A stretch of DNA of 64,000 nucleotides from Owenia fusiformis (taxonomy: Eukaryota > Annelida > Polychaeta > Sabellida > Oweniidae): assembly GCA_903813345.2 (NCBI GenBank), contig CAIIXF020000006.1, positions 21,209,936 to 21,273,935 on the forward strand, written 5' to 3'. The notes under the pieces were generated by a model. It was not told where the DNA came from. It was given only the letters and a program-made list of their open reading frames with translations, and did no database searches. The translations under genes were made by a program, and so were the position numbers. Shown here piece after piece: positions 11,701-26,700 of the stretch. Within the stretch, counting starts at the first letter, position 1. Each line of letters starts with the position of its first letter.

Positions 11701-14700
11701 GTATTCCATACCTTTTGAGGTTTCTAGATACATTCTACCTTATTAAGTTCTAAAATTCAAAAACATTAAAGGTACACATTTTCTCAGTCTTAAAAATAAG
11801 TTTTTCATGAGATTTTCACTCATATTGCTTGAGCAAATTGATTAATTGATATCAAAATTAAAATATATAACATGAACATAGAACCTCATTTGTTCGAGTA
11901 TAGCAAAATCCATGATATAGATGTCAAAGTCAGGAAGATGTCGTAATTCAAAATCTAAGTATATTTTTCAGTATAAATTTACTCTTAAATATGCCCTTAA
12001 ATTTCAGTATATTTTTCAGCACATATTTGCACTTAAAATCACACTTAAATTTCAGTATATTTTTAAGTACATATTTGCACTTAAAATCACACTTAAAATT
12101 CAGTATATTTTTCAGTATAAATATATACTGAAAAATGTACTTAAAATTTCAGTACATTTTTCAGTACATATTTATACTGAAATTTGCACTGAAATTTTAA
12201 GTATATTTTTCAGTACATATTTATCATGTTTATACTGAAAAATATACTTAAAAATTCAGTACATTTTTCAGTACATATTTGTACTGAAAACGCTCCTTTC
12301 AGTACAAATGCTCTGCCCTAGTGAATAATTAAGACCTTCAAAAGAATATTGTTTTAAAAGTCAATCTAATTATCCAATCACAACAAATGCACAGAATATA
12401 TCCAAAGTAGAAAAATGATTGATTTTATCATCTTTGTTCACTAAAAATCTGGACTTAATATGTTCTCACTCACATGCATTTATATATTATTCAGAACTTT
12501 ATTGTTCTGAAAATAATTTTATTTATTTGAATGCTTAGATTAATATCTGCTTTTCCAGGATGATTATGGCTCTGGTGAAGTTGGAGATGGCTATGGTGGT
12601 AGTGAAGGTGGCGGTGGTGGCTATGAATATGGTGGCGGTGGTGGTGGAGGTGGCGGCGGCGGTGGCGGTAGTGTTGGCCCAGATGGTGGCTATTATAATT
12701 ATGTAAGGGTAGGGTCAGCTATCAGACATACCAACATACACATATATACATGTACCTGTATGTATGTGTTAAGAGTTGGTCGTCTGGAGTTTATATGGAT
12801 ACATATTGTAATGAAAGCTCTGGCTCTAGAAAAAGACATGGTAGCATAACCATGTTATTCCATGGTACTTTAATGGTATTCCATGTGAATTCTTGTTTTT
12901 AATCATTTTTACCATGATTTTCCATAGTTATCAATGGTTTGAAAATGAATATTCAATGCCATGGATATTTGAAGTTTTGAAAGTGCAATCAATCAATTTT
13001 TGTTTGATGTTTGAAAATGTAATCAGAAACTCATTATTTTCCACGATGGTGGCAAAAAAGAATACATCATATTACTATGTGAATTTATATTTTTTCAACT
13101 TATATTTTTATCCCAGTTTACCTACTTAAGACATTTTCCTTCAGAAAATTTATTAATGATATCTGATGAATATGCAATAAAGAATTCTGGTGAGCCGATT
13201 TTATCACTACATGGAATTGTTTACCTTTGTACTACATGATAAGTCTCCATGCATTTGAGATATATAATCGGCTGAAACATTCATTTTGGAAAAAACAAAA
13301 CCTGCCAAAATTGTTGATTTCAAAACTCAATTTGTGGTAGTAAAAATCATGACTTTCATTAAAAGCCATGAAACCCAAATACCAAACCACAAATTTAAAT
13401 TACCATGGCAAATCATGGTAAATACATGTATCCATGGAATGGAATGGTATCCATGTATCCATGGAATCTTACATTATTTAAAAGAGATCAATCACAAACT
13501 CTTTCACCAGATTGAAACTATTGCTCGATTGAAAACATATTCCCTCAATAATAATTATATTATTTCTTTTTGTAGGGACCCCCTGGCCCTATTGGTCCCC
13601 CAGGTCCAAGAGGCCCATCTGGGGCAAAGGGAGATCCAGTAAGTATCAGTTCTGGTGTCTCAGATAGGACCTTTAAGCAACTCTCTCAAAAATATCCCAT
13701 GACCAATTACATGATGGTGTTTCTATTTAAATCCTAAAACCAATTGCATACATGAAACAATATTGCCATGAATGAAAGGATGTGTCAGGGTATATGCCAT
13801 TTTGGTCCCTCAGTCAAATGTATGTGAAATATGGTTTTTATTACTGTCCTGGTTATATTTAATAAGTATATTTACTTTTTCACGAGTTTTGATGCATAAT
13901 TAACCCCCTGCTGAGAGTCAAAATAAGTATCTTAACAAAACAAAAAATAGTCATTATCATAGAAAAAACACCAATGGCTACATGTATGACATACAAAGAA
14001 GAAATAACTTAAGACCCATGAAGAATTAAAAAGAAAATCATATTTTTGAAATATATTTTATGATTAAATTTTTTTTCAAATTTTTGAATTTCCCGCCAGT
14101 TTAATTTGAAGGGGGAAAAACAAGATGGTTGCCATTTGATGTAAGAAATATCAGAAAAAAAGTTGCTTCACTTTTAGTTTTCACAATGAGCACAGTTTTC
14201 CGGTTTAGGTTTTTTGACTGATTCTGACTCTTCATCACCAGGGTCATGTATAGAGATTATAAAATTGAAACCAAAATGTTGTGCTCAGCATGAATTTGAC
14301 TGAAATATGTGTAAAATCAACAACACAATTGAAGTCTCAAAACTGGATGCTCAGTAACTTTGAGTGACTATAATCCCTTGATTACCCAGATAAACACCAA
14401 TTCACTTATCCAGAAATACCATTCAATGTCTATACAAAGAAAGTAACCAATGTTTTTGAAGATATGTTTCAAACTTTTTGCATAAATAGTTCATTTAATA
14501 TTTGCCATTGATTTTTTTTCAATTCTGACAAAGTGATATGCACTGTCTTTGATGCCAATATTCTTCATCAATTGTGATACAAATTTATATTTTTGTAATC
14601 TCAGAAGAAGGATAAGATATTGAAGTTTAATAATATGTGTGATTGAGTTGTTTTACAAGACATTACAATTTTCAATATTTTCTAAGTCGATACCCTGACT

Positions 14701-17700
14701 CATTCCCAGACTCATCCTTTCTGAATTTTAAAATTTTGTACTTTGATATGCACAGTGTGTTGGAAGATCAAAGTCTTCAAGATCATTACCTGATGGCATC
14801 AGAAACAAACCAGACAGTACATATTATTTTTAGGGCTTTGCTGGTCGTGATGGTATCCCTGGTTCCAATGGTCTGCCCGGCCCCCCTGGTCATGTGTTTG
14901 TCATTCCACTCACCTCTGATACAAGCAAGGGACCTAGCAACCAAGCAGCACAGATAAGGCAGATGCTTAGTCAGCACATGGTTAGTTTAACACTGCAAAT
15001 GCAACGGAAAATCTGTCTTTAATTCTTAAAACTCTGTTATATTCATTGAATTACTTGAATTTTATTATTAAAAGTAATCTAATCATCTAAATAAAGAAAT
15101 ATAATGATTTAGATTTGCAATATTTCGATTTATGAATGATGTAAATCTTTTTCAAGCAATAAAAATAAGAAAATTGAAAATGTATAGTTTCAGTTCAGTT
15201 TTTTATGAAATAAATTGCACAATGTGTTTGGAATTGAAAATTGTTTAAAAGCTTGAGAACCATGTAGCCATCTGCTTCTTTGGTGACAAATGTTTGAATT
15301 GATATGCATGTATACATATACAATTATAAATGTTCTTCTAAAAACTTTTATTGGTGGACAACTATTCATATTGAACCTCGCCAATTAGATTTATTATATT
15401 TTTTTACAGTTAGCAATGAGGGGTGCTACAGGCCCTCAGGGTATGACAGGTCTCCCAGGACACCCTGTAAGTAGTTTTACCTTATCTCACCCAATTGATT
15501 TATTTCCTATACTTGTTATTATAAAGATATCAGGCAAATACTTTGGTCAACACTGATTAGTTAAACACCAGATATATATGAACTGTTAGTAGTATCCTAT
15601 TATACTTTTACTTTTCTTTGTACTTTGCATGTTACAAATCATGGTACAATTTCAATTTTTACTTTAATAAATCAAGGAACCATTCTTCATGTTTCAGAAG
15701 ATTTGTTTTGAGTTACTTCCTCTCACCTTAGTTTTTTTATCAAACCATGTATCCTAATTAGATATTACTAATTACATGTATTGATTTATTTACAACTTTC
15801 ATATTTATGAATGATATTTGTATCTTTTTATTTTTATTTTAGGGTCGGGTTGGTGGTATTGGAGACAAGGGAGATATGGGAGACCCAGGAGATAGTGTAT
15901 GATGCTTTTGTAAAATATATTATTCACTTCAACATAATTTCCTATACTGTATGCATTCATCTTCAAATCCAAAGTCTGTATCATACCATGTTAATACTTC
16001 ATATCATTTTACTGTCAAGTTATTTTATTATGATTGGAAAATACAGTTAAATAAAATGAAATGAAACACAATGCTTACTTTATGACACATTTTCCATCAA
16101 TATTTAAAGTAGTACATCCACATAATTTTGACAAAAAATCCTTTAGCGTCATGTATGGTTTAAACTAAAAGTTCCTATGAAACATGATTATAATTTCATT
16201 TTATAATATACGTTCCATAAAACAAATTTGTTCATCTATTTTAGGGGCCTATCGGACCGAGAGGTATTCCTGGATCACCAGGTACACCTGGAGGGCGGGT
16301 AAGAAAGTACTCTTGTTTTCAAATCAATGTAAAAAATTCAAATGGTTCTTTCAGGTTAAATGACATGTTCAGAAGTAAATTTATCAAAGCATTATGCATT
16401 TATACAGAGAACTGTTCTTAAATAATGTTTAATTATCAATTTTATTTTGCTATAGATGTCACTAGCACACTAGTTCCACATGATTGATTTATTCATCAAC
16501 CTTTAATCAAGAAATGATTTGCTCATGAAACACATGCAAAGCTTGATTAAGAGATATGCACCGAGACCTGTTTGTTAAGGAAAATATATTAATGCATTTC
16601 CCCAATATGGCATGATCAAGAAAAATAATTCATGACAACATTTCAGGGTCGACCTGGTCTAGATGGTGAAAGAGGAGAACCAGGAACCGGAGGGCAGAAA
16701 GGTGACCAAGGCTTCCCTGGTGTTATAGGCATGCCTGGAAATAAGGGTAATAGGGTATGTATCTATTCTATATGGAAAATATGGTATTCATTAATGTGTA
16801 ATTAGGGCAATGAAGTATGTATCAATGTGGAATAAGGGCAGTGAGGTTTGTATTATTGTGAAATAAGGGTAATAGGGTAATGCATCTATTCTATATGGAA
16901 TAAGGGAAATAGGGTATTAAGGGTAATGGGGTATGCATTATGGTGGAATAAGGGCTATGAGGTATGTCAAACAAGGGCAATGAAGTATTCATCTGTGCAA
17001 AATAAGGGTAATGAGACATGGATCTATGGAAAATAAGGGCAATAAGGTATGCACATTGTAAAATAAGGGCATTGTGTTGAGTTATATGTATATAGAATAA
17101 GAGCTTTAAGGTATGCATCTATGTACAATTAGGGCAATAAAGAAAAGGTTATGTTGTTTTATTATGGAATATGGGAAGATAGTATAAAGGCAATAGATTA
17201 TATGGCTATATGAAATAAAGACAATAAGGTGTACATACTTGTAAAATATGATGACACGATGGAAACACAATACCTCAAACCGTGACGGATTTACTGTTTT
17301 GAACATTTGGCGGCAAGTTAATGAAGCGGACTTGCATTGTTGAAATGTATACACCATACATATTTATGATTAAAATGGCTGACTTCAACAATTTGGCAGA
17401 TCCGCCAAATTAAAATGGCCGCCAAATAAAGTAGAAGTATAGTAACTCAAAATATACCACCGCAATAAATGTTTAACAGTAGGAACTTTCTAAGGTGAAC
17501 AACATTCTAAGCATAATATACATCTATTTCAGGGACCAAGAGGAAGTTCAGGAGCCCCTGGTTACCCTGGTATTGATGGTGAACCAGTAAGTAGTTACCC
17601 TTTTCAAGACCCATATTGTTTCACGCTCTACATATCTGATAAACTCAACTTGTTATTCAATCAGATCCTATCATCCCTGAAAGATGTTTCTATATTTATT

Positions 17701-20700
17701 ATGCAAACATGTTAACATGGGGCTATGTGATAGGTTGAACGAATAAGATTGCCGGATGGTAGTGTACTTAAACTGCGTAACTCATGGAATATTTATCATT
17801 TGTAATTGGAACAGCTGTATCTCTACTTGGGAGGTGTGCTACTTTAAGAGGTTCATTTTACAATAAATTATCTGAAAGAGGAATTAGATGACTTTGAAAA
17901 GTGTTTTATTGAGGTCTTCCACTTCACAATCACTGGTTTTACTGTATAGTGTATATGTAAAAAGGGCTAGATTCAGGATGTCACTCAATTGATGCAATGT
18001 TTTATTTTGTATAATTAGTTCATGTTTGTGTTATTCTAGGGAGAACATGGACCCAGGGGACCCCCAGGACCTGTAGGAGATGTGGTGAGTAGTAGATGGT
18101 AAAAGTAAAAAATATAAAGCTGATAAAGTTAGCTGTAGAATTTATCACTTAGAACTAAGTGTTTTCTCAATTTGATAAGCTTTCCAAAGGAGCCAACAGC
18201 CATTTAGACTGAGGTTGTGACATCATAAATTTAATATTTTACTTTTAGGGACCCAGAGGATTTTTGGGACCACGGGGTGGTACTGGACCAGCTGGTCCCC
18301 CGGGACAACCTGGACATGATGGGCCACAGGGCAGCAAAGGAAACCAGGTAAATATTCAATGTCAATTAACTGAAATATAACCATCTAAATAAAATGCAAT
18401 ATTAGATATTAATTATCATGAAGTATAACTTAAATGTTTAAAAGTTAAAATTAATATAATACTAAAATACTAAAAAATGAAGTTAATAAAAAGATATGAG
18501 AATTAGGCAAGAAATTAATAAACAATTTACAATTGGAGTATTTCTTTTTCAGGGATCTCAAGGAGCTCCAGGTGCACCAGGAGCTACAGGACCAGATGGA
18601 CCTGTTGTACGTATTAGATTGTACTTTTTCATATATTTTTTCTAAATAAAGTAATCACTTATGCATGCAGATTACTTTCTATTTTACCCTTTTTCTCAAG
18701 AAGATTGTAAACAATAACTGTCACAATTAGCCTGTTAATCAAGCTATTTCTTTAAACTTTTTAACACCTTTTTATTTAATCCTAATTATAACTATATTCA
18801 ATGATAATGAGAGAGCAAATCTAATCTTGAGCATCATTTGAAGAATATCAACATCTTATGTGGTACTGCTATTGTTTAAGGGTCCTCCAGGTCAAGTTGG
18901 TCCACTGGGACCTATAGGTCTCCCCGGTCCTAATGGCAAGCCTGGCATACCTGGACTACCTGGAGCTGATGGACTACCTGTAAGTACATATCATGTGATT
19001 AGCTTAATTAATTTTTATAAAAATCTCTGTGGGATAAGTCCAGTGAGAATGATTTTAACAGTAATAAAAGTAAAACCGGACGTCCATATTAGCATTTACT
19101 TAGATACATTAGTATAGAACATACATGTACATAATATACATGTACCTGAGTACATATCTGTATCTTTAGGTTTTTAACTCAGTTATTCTAATATGAATAT
19201 TAATATTAAATGTTTAAAAGTTAATGTGGAGTAATCTGTTGTAGGGCACCCAAGGAATCAAGGGAGATCCAGGAGAGAATGGAGAAAAGGTACACATATA
19301 TTGGATCACTCTGTTCACTATCATACTAGATTAGAAATACATTGTATATAAGACAATCAAAAATTAAAATAAGCAAAAACAGAATAAAGTATATTCTATC
19401 ATCATTCTTTTGTACATTACCATTATATTGTGAGAGCAAGTAAACAGTGAATTTATGATTTTTGAATGTTCATGAGTCTTAATGTGTGTTACAGGGTGTC
19501 CCAGGTCAGAATGGGCCAGTTGGCTACCCAGGGCCCAGAGGTATCAAGGGAGACAGAGGAAGACGAGGATTACAGGGACTGCATGGTGAAAAGGTAATTG
19601 ACTGGATTATATTTCATGTCTACTGTTGCTTAAAAATGACTAAATATATTATGGTACAATGCAACTTAGATGATCATTTTGAAAGTATCTACTGATGTAA
19701 TTACATAATGTGGCTATTATGATGGGAAAAAACATCTAAATAAAAAAATATGTAAACCGCTGTACAGGAAAGCGTTCACCCGTTAATTCAGCACAAGGCA
19801 TAAATGGTCACTGAAAATTAATATAAGTCCAACAACTTTAATTTTACAGCTGCAATTATGTTTCATATGTATGTATTATATTTTAGGGAGAGCCCGGCTT
19901 GGATGGCCAGAAGGGAGTTGTTGGCCCTAAGGGAGACAAAGGAACATTGGGACCTTTGGGTCATAGAGGTCCCGAGGGAATTTCAGGACCAAAGGTATTC
20001 TATTCAATTTTAATGATTTGATAGGAATGACCCAAGAGACTTAAAAACGATGAAGTCTTCATTTTTTCTTAATTCTGAAATATAATCTAACACAATTAGA
20101 ATGTTTGGAAGTGATTCTTCAATCTTGTTAATGTTTTGAGTGATTATGTTGTTATATCTATGTTTTGGGGTGATTCATTTATCTAGTGTATGTATTAGGT
20201 GATTTTGTTAAAAATGTACATCTTAGTGTGATTCTGTTATTCAATGTTGTTTTAGGGTGACTCTGGACCAAGAGGTGAAAATGGACCACCAGGACCTATG
20301 GGAGAGAAGGTAGGCTTTATTTTAGATAATATCTATTTAAAAATTAAAGTTAAGAAAATGTGTACTATTTTTCTGAATTAAACTGTTTCTGACAAGAAAA
20401 ATATTTAATTAGAGGCCAAGAGTATGAACGTAGAAGACTGTGATATGAGCTCATTCAGGCTGTATTTGCTCGATGTCTTTGTTGAGGTCTCCTCTAGTGT
20501 AATGTGAATTTTTTATCTTATCTTATTTTAGGGTCGTCTTGGAATTCCAGGATTCCCAGGTTACGCAGGTCCAATGGGAGAAAAGGTATGTCAGTGAAGA
20601 TAAGAACTTTATCTTTAGATTCTTTATACAAGCCTTTGTACATGTACAAAAGCAATTAAGTTAAAGTTTTCAAACATGTAATCCACTTTTTCTGATTATT

Positions 20701-23700
20701 ACTCCACTTTCACCTTATTTTATCACCATCAGAAGTGGTGACATATTGTTATGGTCTCCAACTTTTTCCGGAGAGTGTTTGGTAGTTGATATTTGGCAGT
20801 TAGTGTTTGGCATTCAGCGTCTGTAACAAATATCAGGTGGTGACCTTTTGCATGTTGATGCCTTGTCATACTTGTAGTTGAATTGCATGTTCTTATATTG
20901 TCATCCATTTTCATTATTTTCACTCAATTGCATTTTCTTACTTATATTCTACTTGCATTTTAAACTATTTACAGGGTCAGCGTGGTCCACCTGGTAGGAG
21001 AGGTCGTGCTGGTAGGAAAGGAGACTCTGGTATTCCAGGCGCTGTAGGAGAACCAGGTGATCTTGGACCGAAGGTAAAATTATTTATTGCCAGGAAAACT
21101 CTGAAGAAACAGAATGACTTCTGAAGAATATGAAAAATCTGAGATTATTATTTAAGATTGAAAAGAAATCCCCTCTCCGTTTAAAAAATGCTTTGGTTTG
21201 ATAATTTTTCTCATCATTTAGATTTCACTTTGACCTTTAGGGCATCATTATCTGTGTAACAATTTTACATTGTATTTTGATTTAGTAGGGCATATTTTCT
21301 GCTAATTTTAGCCAACATTGAATTTTATAGCACCTTTACTGCTTGTATTGTATATCATTTTCGTATTAAAATGTATAATCATATATCTTGTCTTTAGGGC
21401 AACCGAGGAGAAAGGGGTAAGCCAGGTATGGGAGGTCCACCAGGACTCAAGGGAGAAGCAGGCCCTAATGGACCCCCAGGGGCACAAGGAGATCAGGGAC
21501 AGCAAGGGCCCCAGGGTCCCCCAGGATTTTCTGGACCTCCTGGAGTCCCAGTAAGTATACATGTTTCATATAGTCTAGCTGTTTGGGATTGTTGAAATGT
21601 AGAAATGTTATTTTTGATTTTCACCTTTTATCAGTGATATTTTTTCTTTTATAATTGTTGTTGATGCAGTCTTTAGAAACAGTATTTCACTATTTTGCAT
21701 GTTAAAATTGGGAGCAGACTGGGATTTTTAGAGAGAATGCTGTAATGTGTTATGCATATTCAGATGCATATTCAGTCATATACTTCAGAGATCATTAAAC
21801 CTGAGCCAGTGTCTTCTAAGACATTTTCAATTTCTGCAAATACAAAAAAGTCTACTCATGAACTCCACTTAAAACAGTGTTCAGTTATCCATCACCCCAT
21901 GGGATACATTGCATTATGATTGTGTTGCAGGGTATCCCAGGTAAAGATGGCATCCCAGGTTTTGCGGGTGAGAGAGGTGCTCAAGGACCACCAGGCATGC
22001 CAGGTCAACCAGGACCAGTTGGACCAATTGGAGCTGTGGTAAGTCACTTAATCCACAAATAAGTTAATAATTAAACCTATTTTATGTCTGACCTCCCTTT
22101 GAGTTTGATCATATGGTTATATATAAAATTGTTGCAAACTTCCCTATATATTATACTATGAATCAAGTTGATATTATTCCCGTTTTATATTTTCCAATAT
22201 ATTCCAACGTGACAGAATTGAAGCAATGCCTATTCATTTTCATTATTGTCTCTAAAGATTCAATTTTGATTTTTTCATATCTCCAGGGTCCCCCAGGAGA
22301 GCAAGGTGCAGAGGGAGAGAGAGGCGGCACTGGTATCCCAGGTCCCCCTGGAGACAATGGACCACCAGGACCATCAGGCAAGGATGGACCACCAGTAAGT
22401 GAAGCAACACTCCCAATTAGGGGTTAGACGAGTCGAAAAAATCCGATTCGAGTCGAATCCGATTCGAGTCAGAAAATGACGATTCGAGTTTCGAATCCGT
22501 TTCGAGTCGCGTGAAGTGCGAACAACATCGCTTTTGACCGTTCGTATTTTTAATGCGTCAATGGTGGAAAGCCGGAAATATAAACAAACACAATTCGTCG
22601 TAAGTTTATTCTGATTTTATTACATATATTCTTTCATTTATGTGTACATACAATATAATAATTTAATACAAGCATATCCAAGTCATTGGAACTTATATAT
22701 CCAACGCAATATCGAGTAAAAACATGCATATTGACAGTATTTTTCTGAATTTTTTTATTTTTCGAATTTTTTTCTCAACTCGAAAATGATTCGATTCATC
22801 AACTTCGACTCGATTCGACTCGACTCGAAGCCCCAAACCCGCGAGTCCTCAACTCATCGGGTTGTTGTCTCACCCCTACTCCCAATGTTACCACAAACAA
22901 AATCAAAATGAACAATTACAAACAATTGAGATATAAAATAAAACATAACCCTCAAAAGTCAGCTATTACCTTGATTATGACACCATAATATTCCATAAGT
23001 AAATAAAATAATGCATTATTAAAAAATTATTTTCCAAGGCTATTATTTCATGATTTATGAACTTTAAAATCTCATGATGCCATTTTATCTTTTCATCAGA
23101 TAATAAATCAGTGTAAAGAAATTGAAACTCTATATTATGTACATGTTATATACTATAGGGACCAGCTGGCAACTCAGGACCACCAGGTATTCCAGGACCT
23201 GAAGGACCAAGAGGATTCAATGGTGACAGGGGATTACCAGGACCACCAGTAAGTCACATATATCTACATTCTCGTGCTTTTATGATTATTTTAATAACAG
23301 CGAAATCTGTGAAGTGGAACACCTCTTTGAAGTGAAACATTTCCCAAGCTAAGACCAACTGAGTTGATGGTAAACGAACCTCTATAAGTGGAACACCTCG
23401 CCAGTGGAACACTTTTTAGAGGTTCCTAATATGTTCCACTAAGACAGGTTTTGCTGTAATTGTAAAATGAAACAAGTTTCAAGCTTAATTATGTTTTTCT
23501 TTTAGATAGAGATATATGTGGCATATACAGGGTGGGCCAAAAAAAACCAATACCCAACTTTAAATCAGACTGAAAATAGCTATGTTCAATATGATACATT
23601 GATTTATATATCATTTTAAAGGTAATCCATTTTCGAACAATTTAGTATATAACACTATGTCATGAAATCAATATTAAAGTTTTATTATGCTTATTTGCGA

Positions 23701-26700
23701 GGCCGGGTCGGTATTTAAGGTATCCAGATTTTAGGGAGAAAATAGCAAATCTGTGGAATATTGTTAATTTTTTATTTATGGAATATCATTTTGTAAGGTG
23801 AATAAATGCTTGTATATTTGCATGTTGTGTGACTAAACTTATTGTTTATGAATTTTAGTGTTGCTTATTGTCAATAAGTACTCAAAGGGGGTCTGTTAAA
23901 AGACATTAAACGTATATGTGACGAGGATTTCATTTTCCAACAAGACATTGCCTCGTACCATAGATCTCAGGAGACATTGGCATTCCTTTGCAAACAAGGT
24001 GTCAATTTGATTGATCTCGATGCTTGGCCACCCAACAGCCCCGATGCTACATGTAATGTGTTTGCTTACCATACATGGAGCCATCTCGAGGAAATGGTAC
24101 AATCGAAAGCATCCAATAAACAGCTTTGATGAGTTGAAACAGAATCCTAAAGTGCTGAAATGAATTGTAACAGAAATCTCTCAATAAGGCTATTGATAAA
24201 TTGCGCTACCATTTGAAGCTTATTGTTGATGCAGGGGGGAGGGGGTGGGGGTATATTGAGCAATTGTGAAAAAATGTTTCAATAAATAAAGTGTAAAATG
24301 TTGTTAAACAACACTAAAATTCATAAACAATAAATTTAGTCACACAATGATGCAAATATTAATAGCCAAGCATGTATTTACCTAACAAATGATTGATATT
24401 CCATAAATAAAAAATTAACATAATTCCACAGATTTACTATTTTCTCCCTTAAATCTGGAGACCTTAAATAGCAACCCGGCCTCCCAAATAAGTATAATAA
24501 AACATTACTATTGATTTCATGACATAGTGTTATATACCAAATTGTTTGAAATTGTATAAGCTTTAAAATGATATGTAAGTCAATGTACCATATTGAATGT
24601 AACTATTTTTATCCTGATTTGAAGTTGGGTATTGGTTTTTTTTGGCCCACCCTGTACATGTAATTCAGAAAAGTAAAGTTAAAACTAGGTTCAGCTAAAT
24701 CATATCCACCATTCTGCCGAGTTATCTGATTAAAAAACTCCTGGACTGACTGATCTTAAACATGTTATATATTTACAGGGCATACCAGGAGAACCTGGAC
24801 CTGTTGGACCAATGGGACCACCAGGCTCCAGAGGCTATAAAGGATCTCAGGGTGACTCTGGAATACAAGGCCCCCAGGGACCAATGGTAGGCTGATTAAT
24901 AATTGAATTTTATAGATTGAATAATGTTATTTTACATCAACTGTCTATAACTCAAAGGTTTCCTCAATTTTGTAAAATTTAAGAGAGAAAGGCATGATAA
25001 ATAAGAATTTCACTATTGAAACTGTAAAATTCATGATTTATCAATATCAATATTAACAGTACATACATTGGGATGGATGTTTTACCTTTTACATCTTAGT
25101 ATTTTCTTAATATTTCACACATGTTTTGTATGTAATTGCCATATTGTACCCTCTAATTCTTTGTTTTAGGGTCGACCAGGGCAAACTGGACCTGCTGGAT
25201 CACAGGGCCCTAAGGGTAACATGGTAAGTATGAATTAGTAATAAAACTATTTTTTCAAAATAATATGTGTTATTTTGAAACTACCACTGTTATTGAAATA
25301 TTAACAATAAAAATAGTTCTTTTATAAATTATGAATCATTTTATACATGAAGGGAATGTTAATTTAAGTCAGTTTTACTTTCCAATTGAATTATTACATT
25401 TACCAGTTCCTTAATTACTTTTGTATCTCAGTGCTTAATTACTGCAACACAGAGTATATAAACATTTATTATAATCTATATTGAATCTGCTGTTTAATTG
25501 TAGGGAATAGATGGCGTGCCAGGAGTAGCTGGTAAAGATGGACTTCCAGGGCCAAGGGTATGATTGTAAAATTTGTAAAAAATTCTCAAATTGTCTGTAA
25601 TATGTAGCAATTTATAAAATTTGTATCATTTAAAAATAAATAAGATAAAAAGAGTAATTTGAAGAACTGAATTTGCAATGAGATATATTTGATTAGAACA
25701 CAATAAGATTTAGGCTCACATGGTGAGTATTTGGAATCTCCCACTTGTCCATCTGTCCCTGCTCCCACCCATTGTTCATCCTTCTATCAAACTATGCTTC
25801 ATACAGCATTTTTGAAACAACTCAAATTGTCTGAGCTTTTATGCCCATATCCATTTCATATGAGGGTCCATGCTGGTAATATACACTATTGGTCCCAGTC
25901 CCTGCTTTTGCCTCCTTTTATAGAGACCAGCTTTTCACCATGTGAGCAAACTGAATGGTGTTATTTTTTTAGAATTACGTGTATTTCATAATGGTAGATC
26001 TTCAGTTGTGAAATATACAAATAAACAAGTGTAATGCATAAATAATTGGTGAGTCTTCATCATCATGTTTCCACTACAGAGCACTCCTCATGGTCACAAA
26101 TGAGGCTTATATTATGTTCATTATGTGGAAGTGTGGTGTTGATGTTCACATGCTACGTTCTAGGGACCAAGGGGGATACGGGGTCACAGTGGCCCCCCAG
26201 GTAGACCAGGTGATACGGTAAATATAATTTATTTCAAACTATGCTTTAAATGTATGTCTATCTTTTTAATTTATTTTTTGTTTCAATTATTTGAAATTAG
26301 GGACCTCGTGGTGCAATGGGATCAATTGGTCGACCTGGAGAGGATGGAGAGAGGGTAACTATAGTAACAGCATGGTGACTGCCTAGCAACAGTTACCATG
26401 GCAATGAACTATACGTTACTACTATTATTAATCTTCAGTTCACATTTTGCTTGCTATGTATTTATGTTTTGCTTATAGTGTAGTATATTTGCACTTAAAC
26501 ATTTTGAGTCCCCAGTGACCAAAGAAAATTCAGTCATTGTTTTCAGAACAAATCAGTATTTTCAGAAAAAATCAGTTTGTGAATTTAAAATCAACTCCGG
26601 GATTCAAAATGTAAAAATGCATACATGTAAAATGTACCAGCACCAATTCACTCAAAATACCATGTATGGTATGGCAAGTAATACTAGACAGTCATATCTT

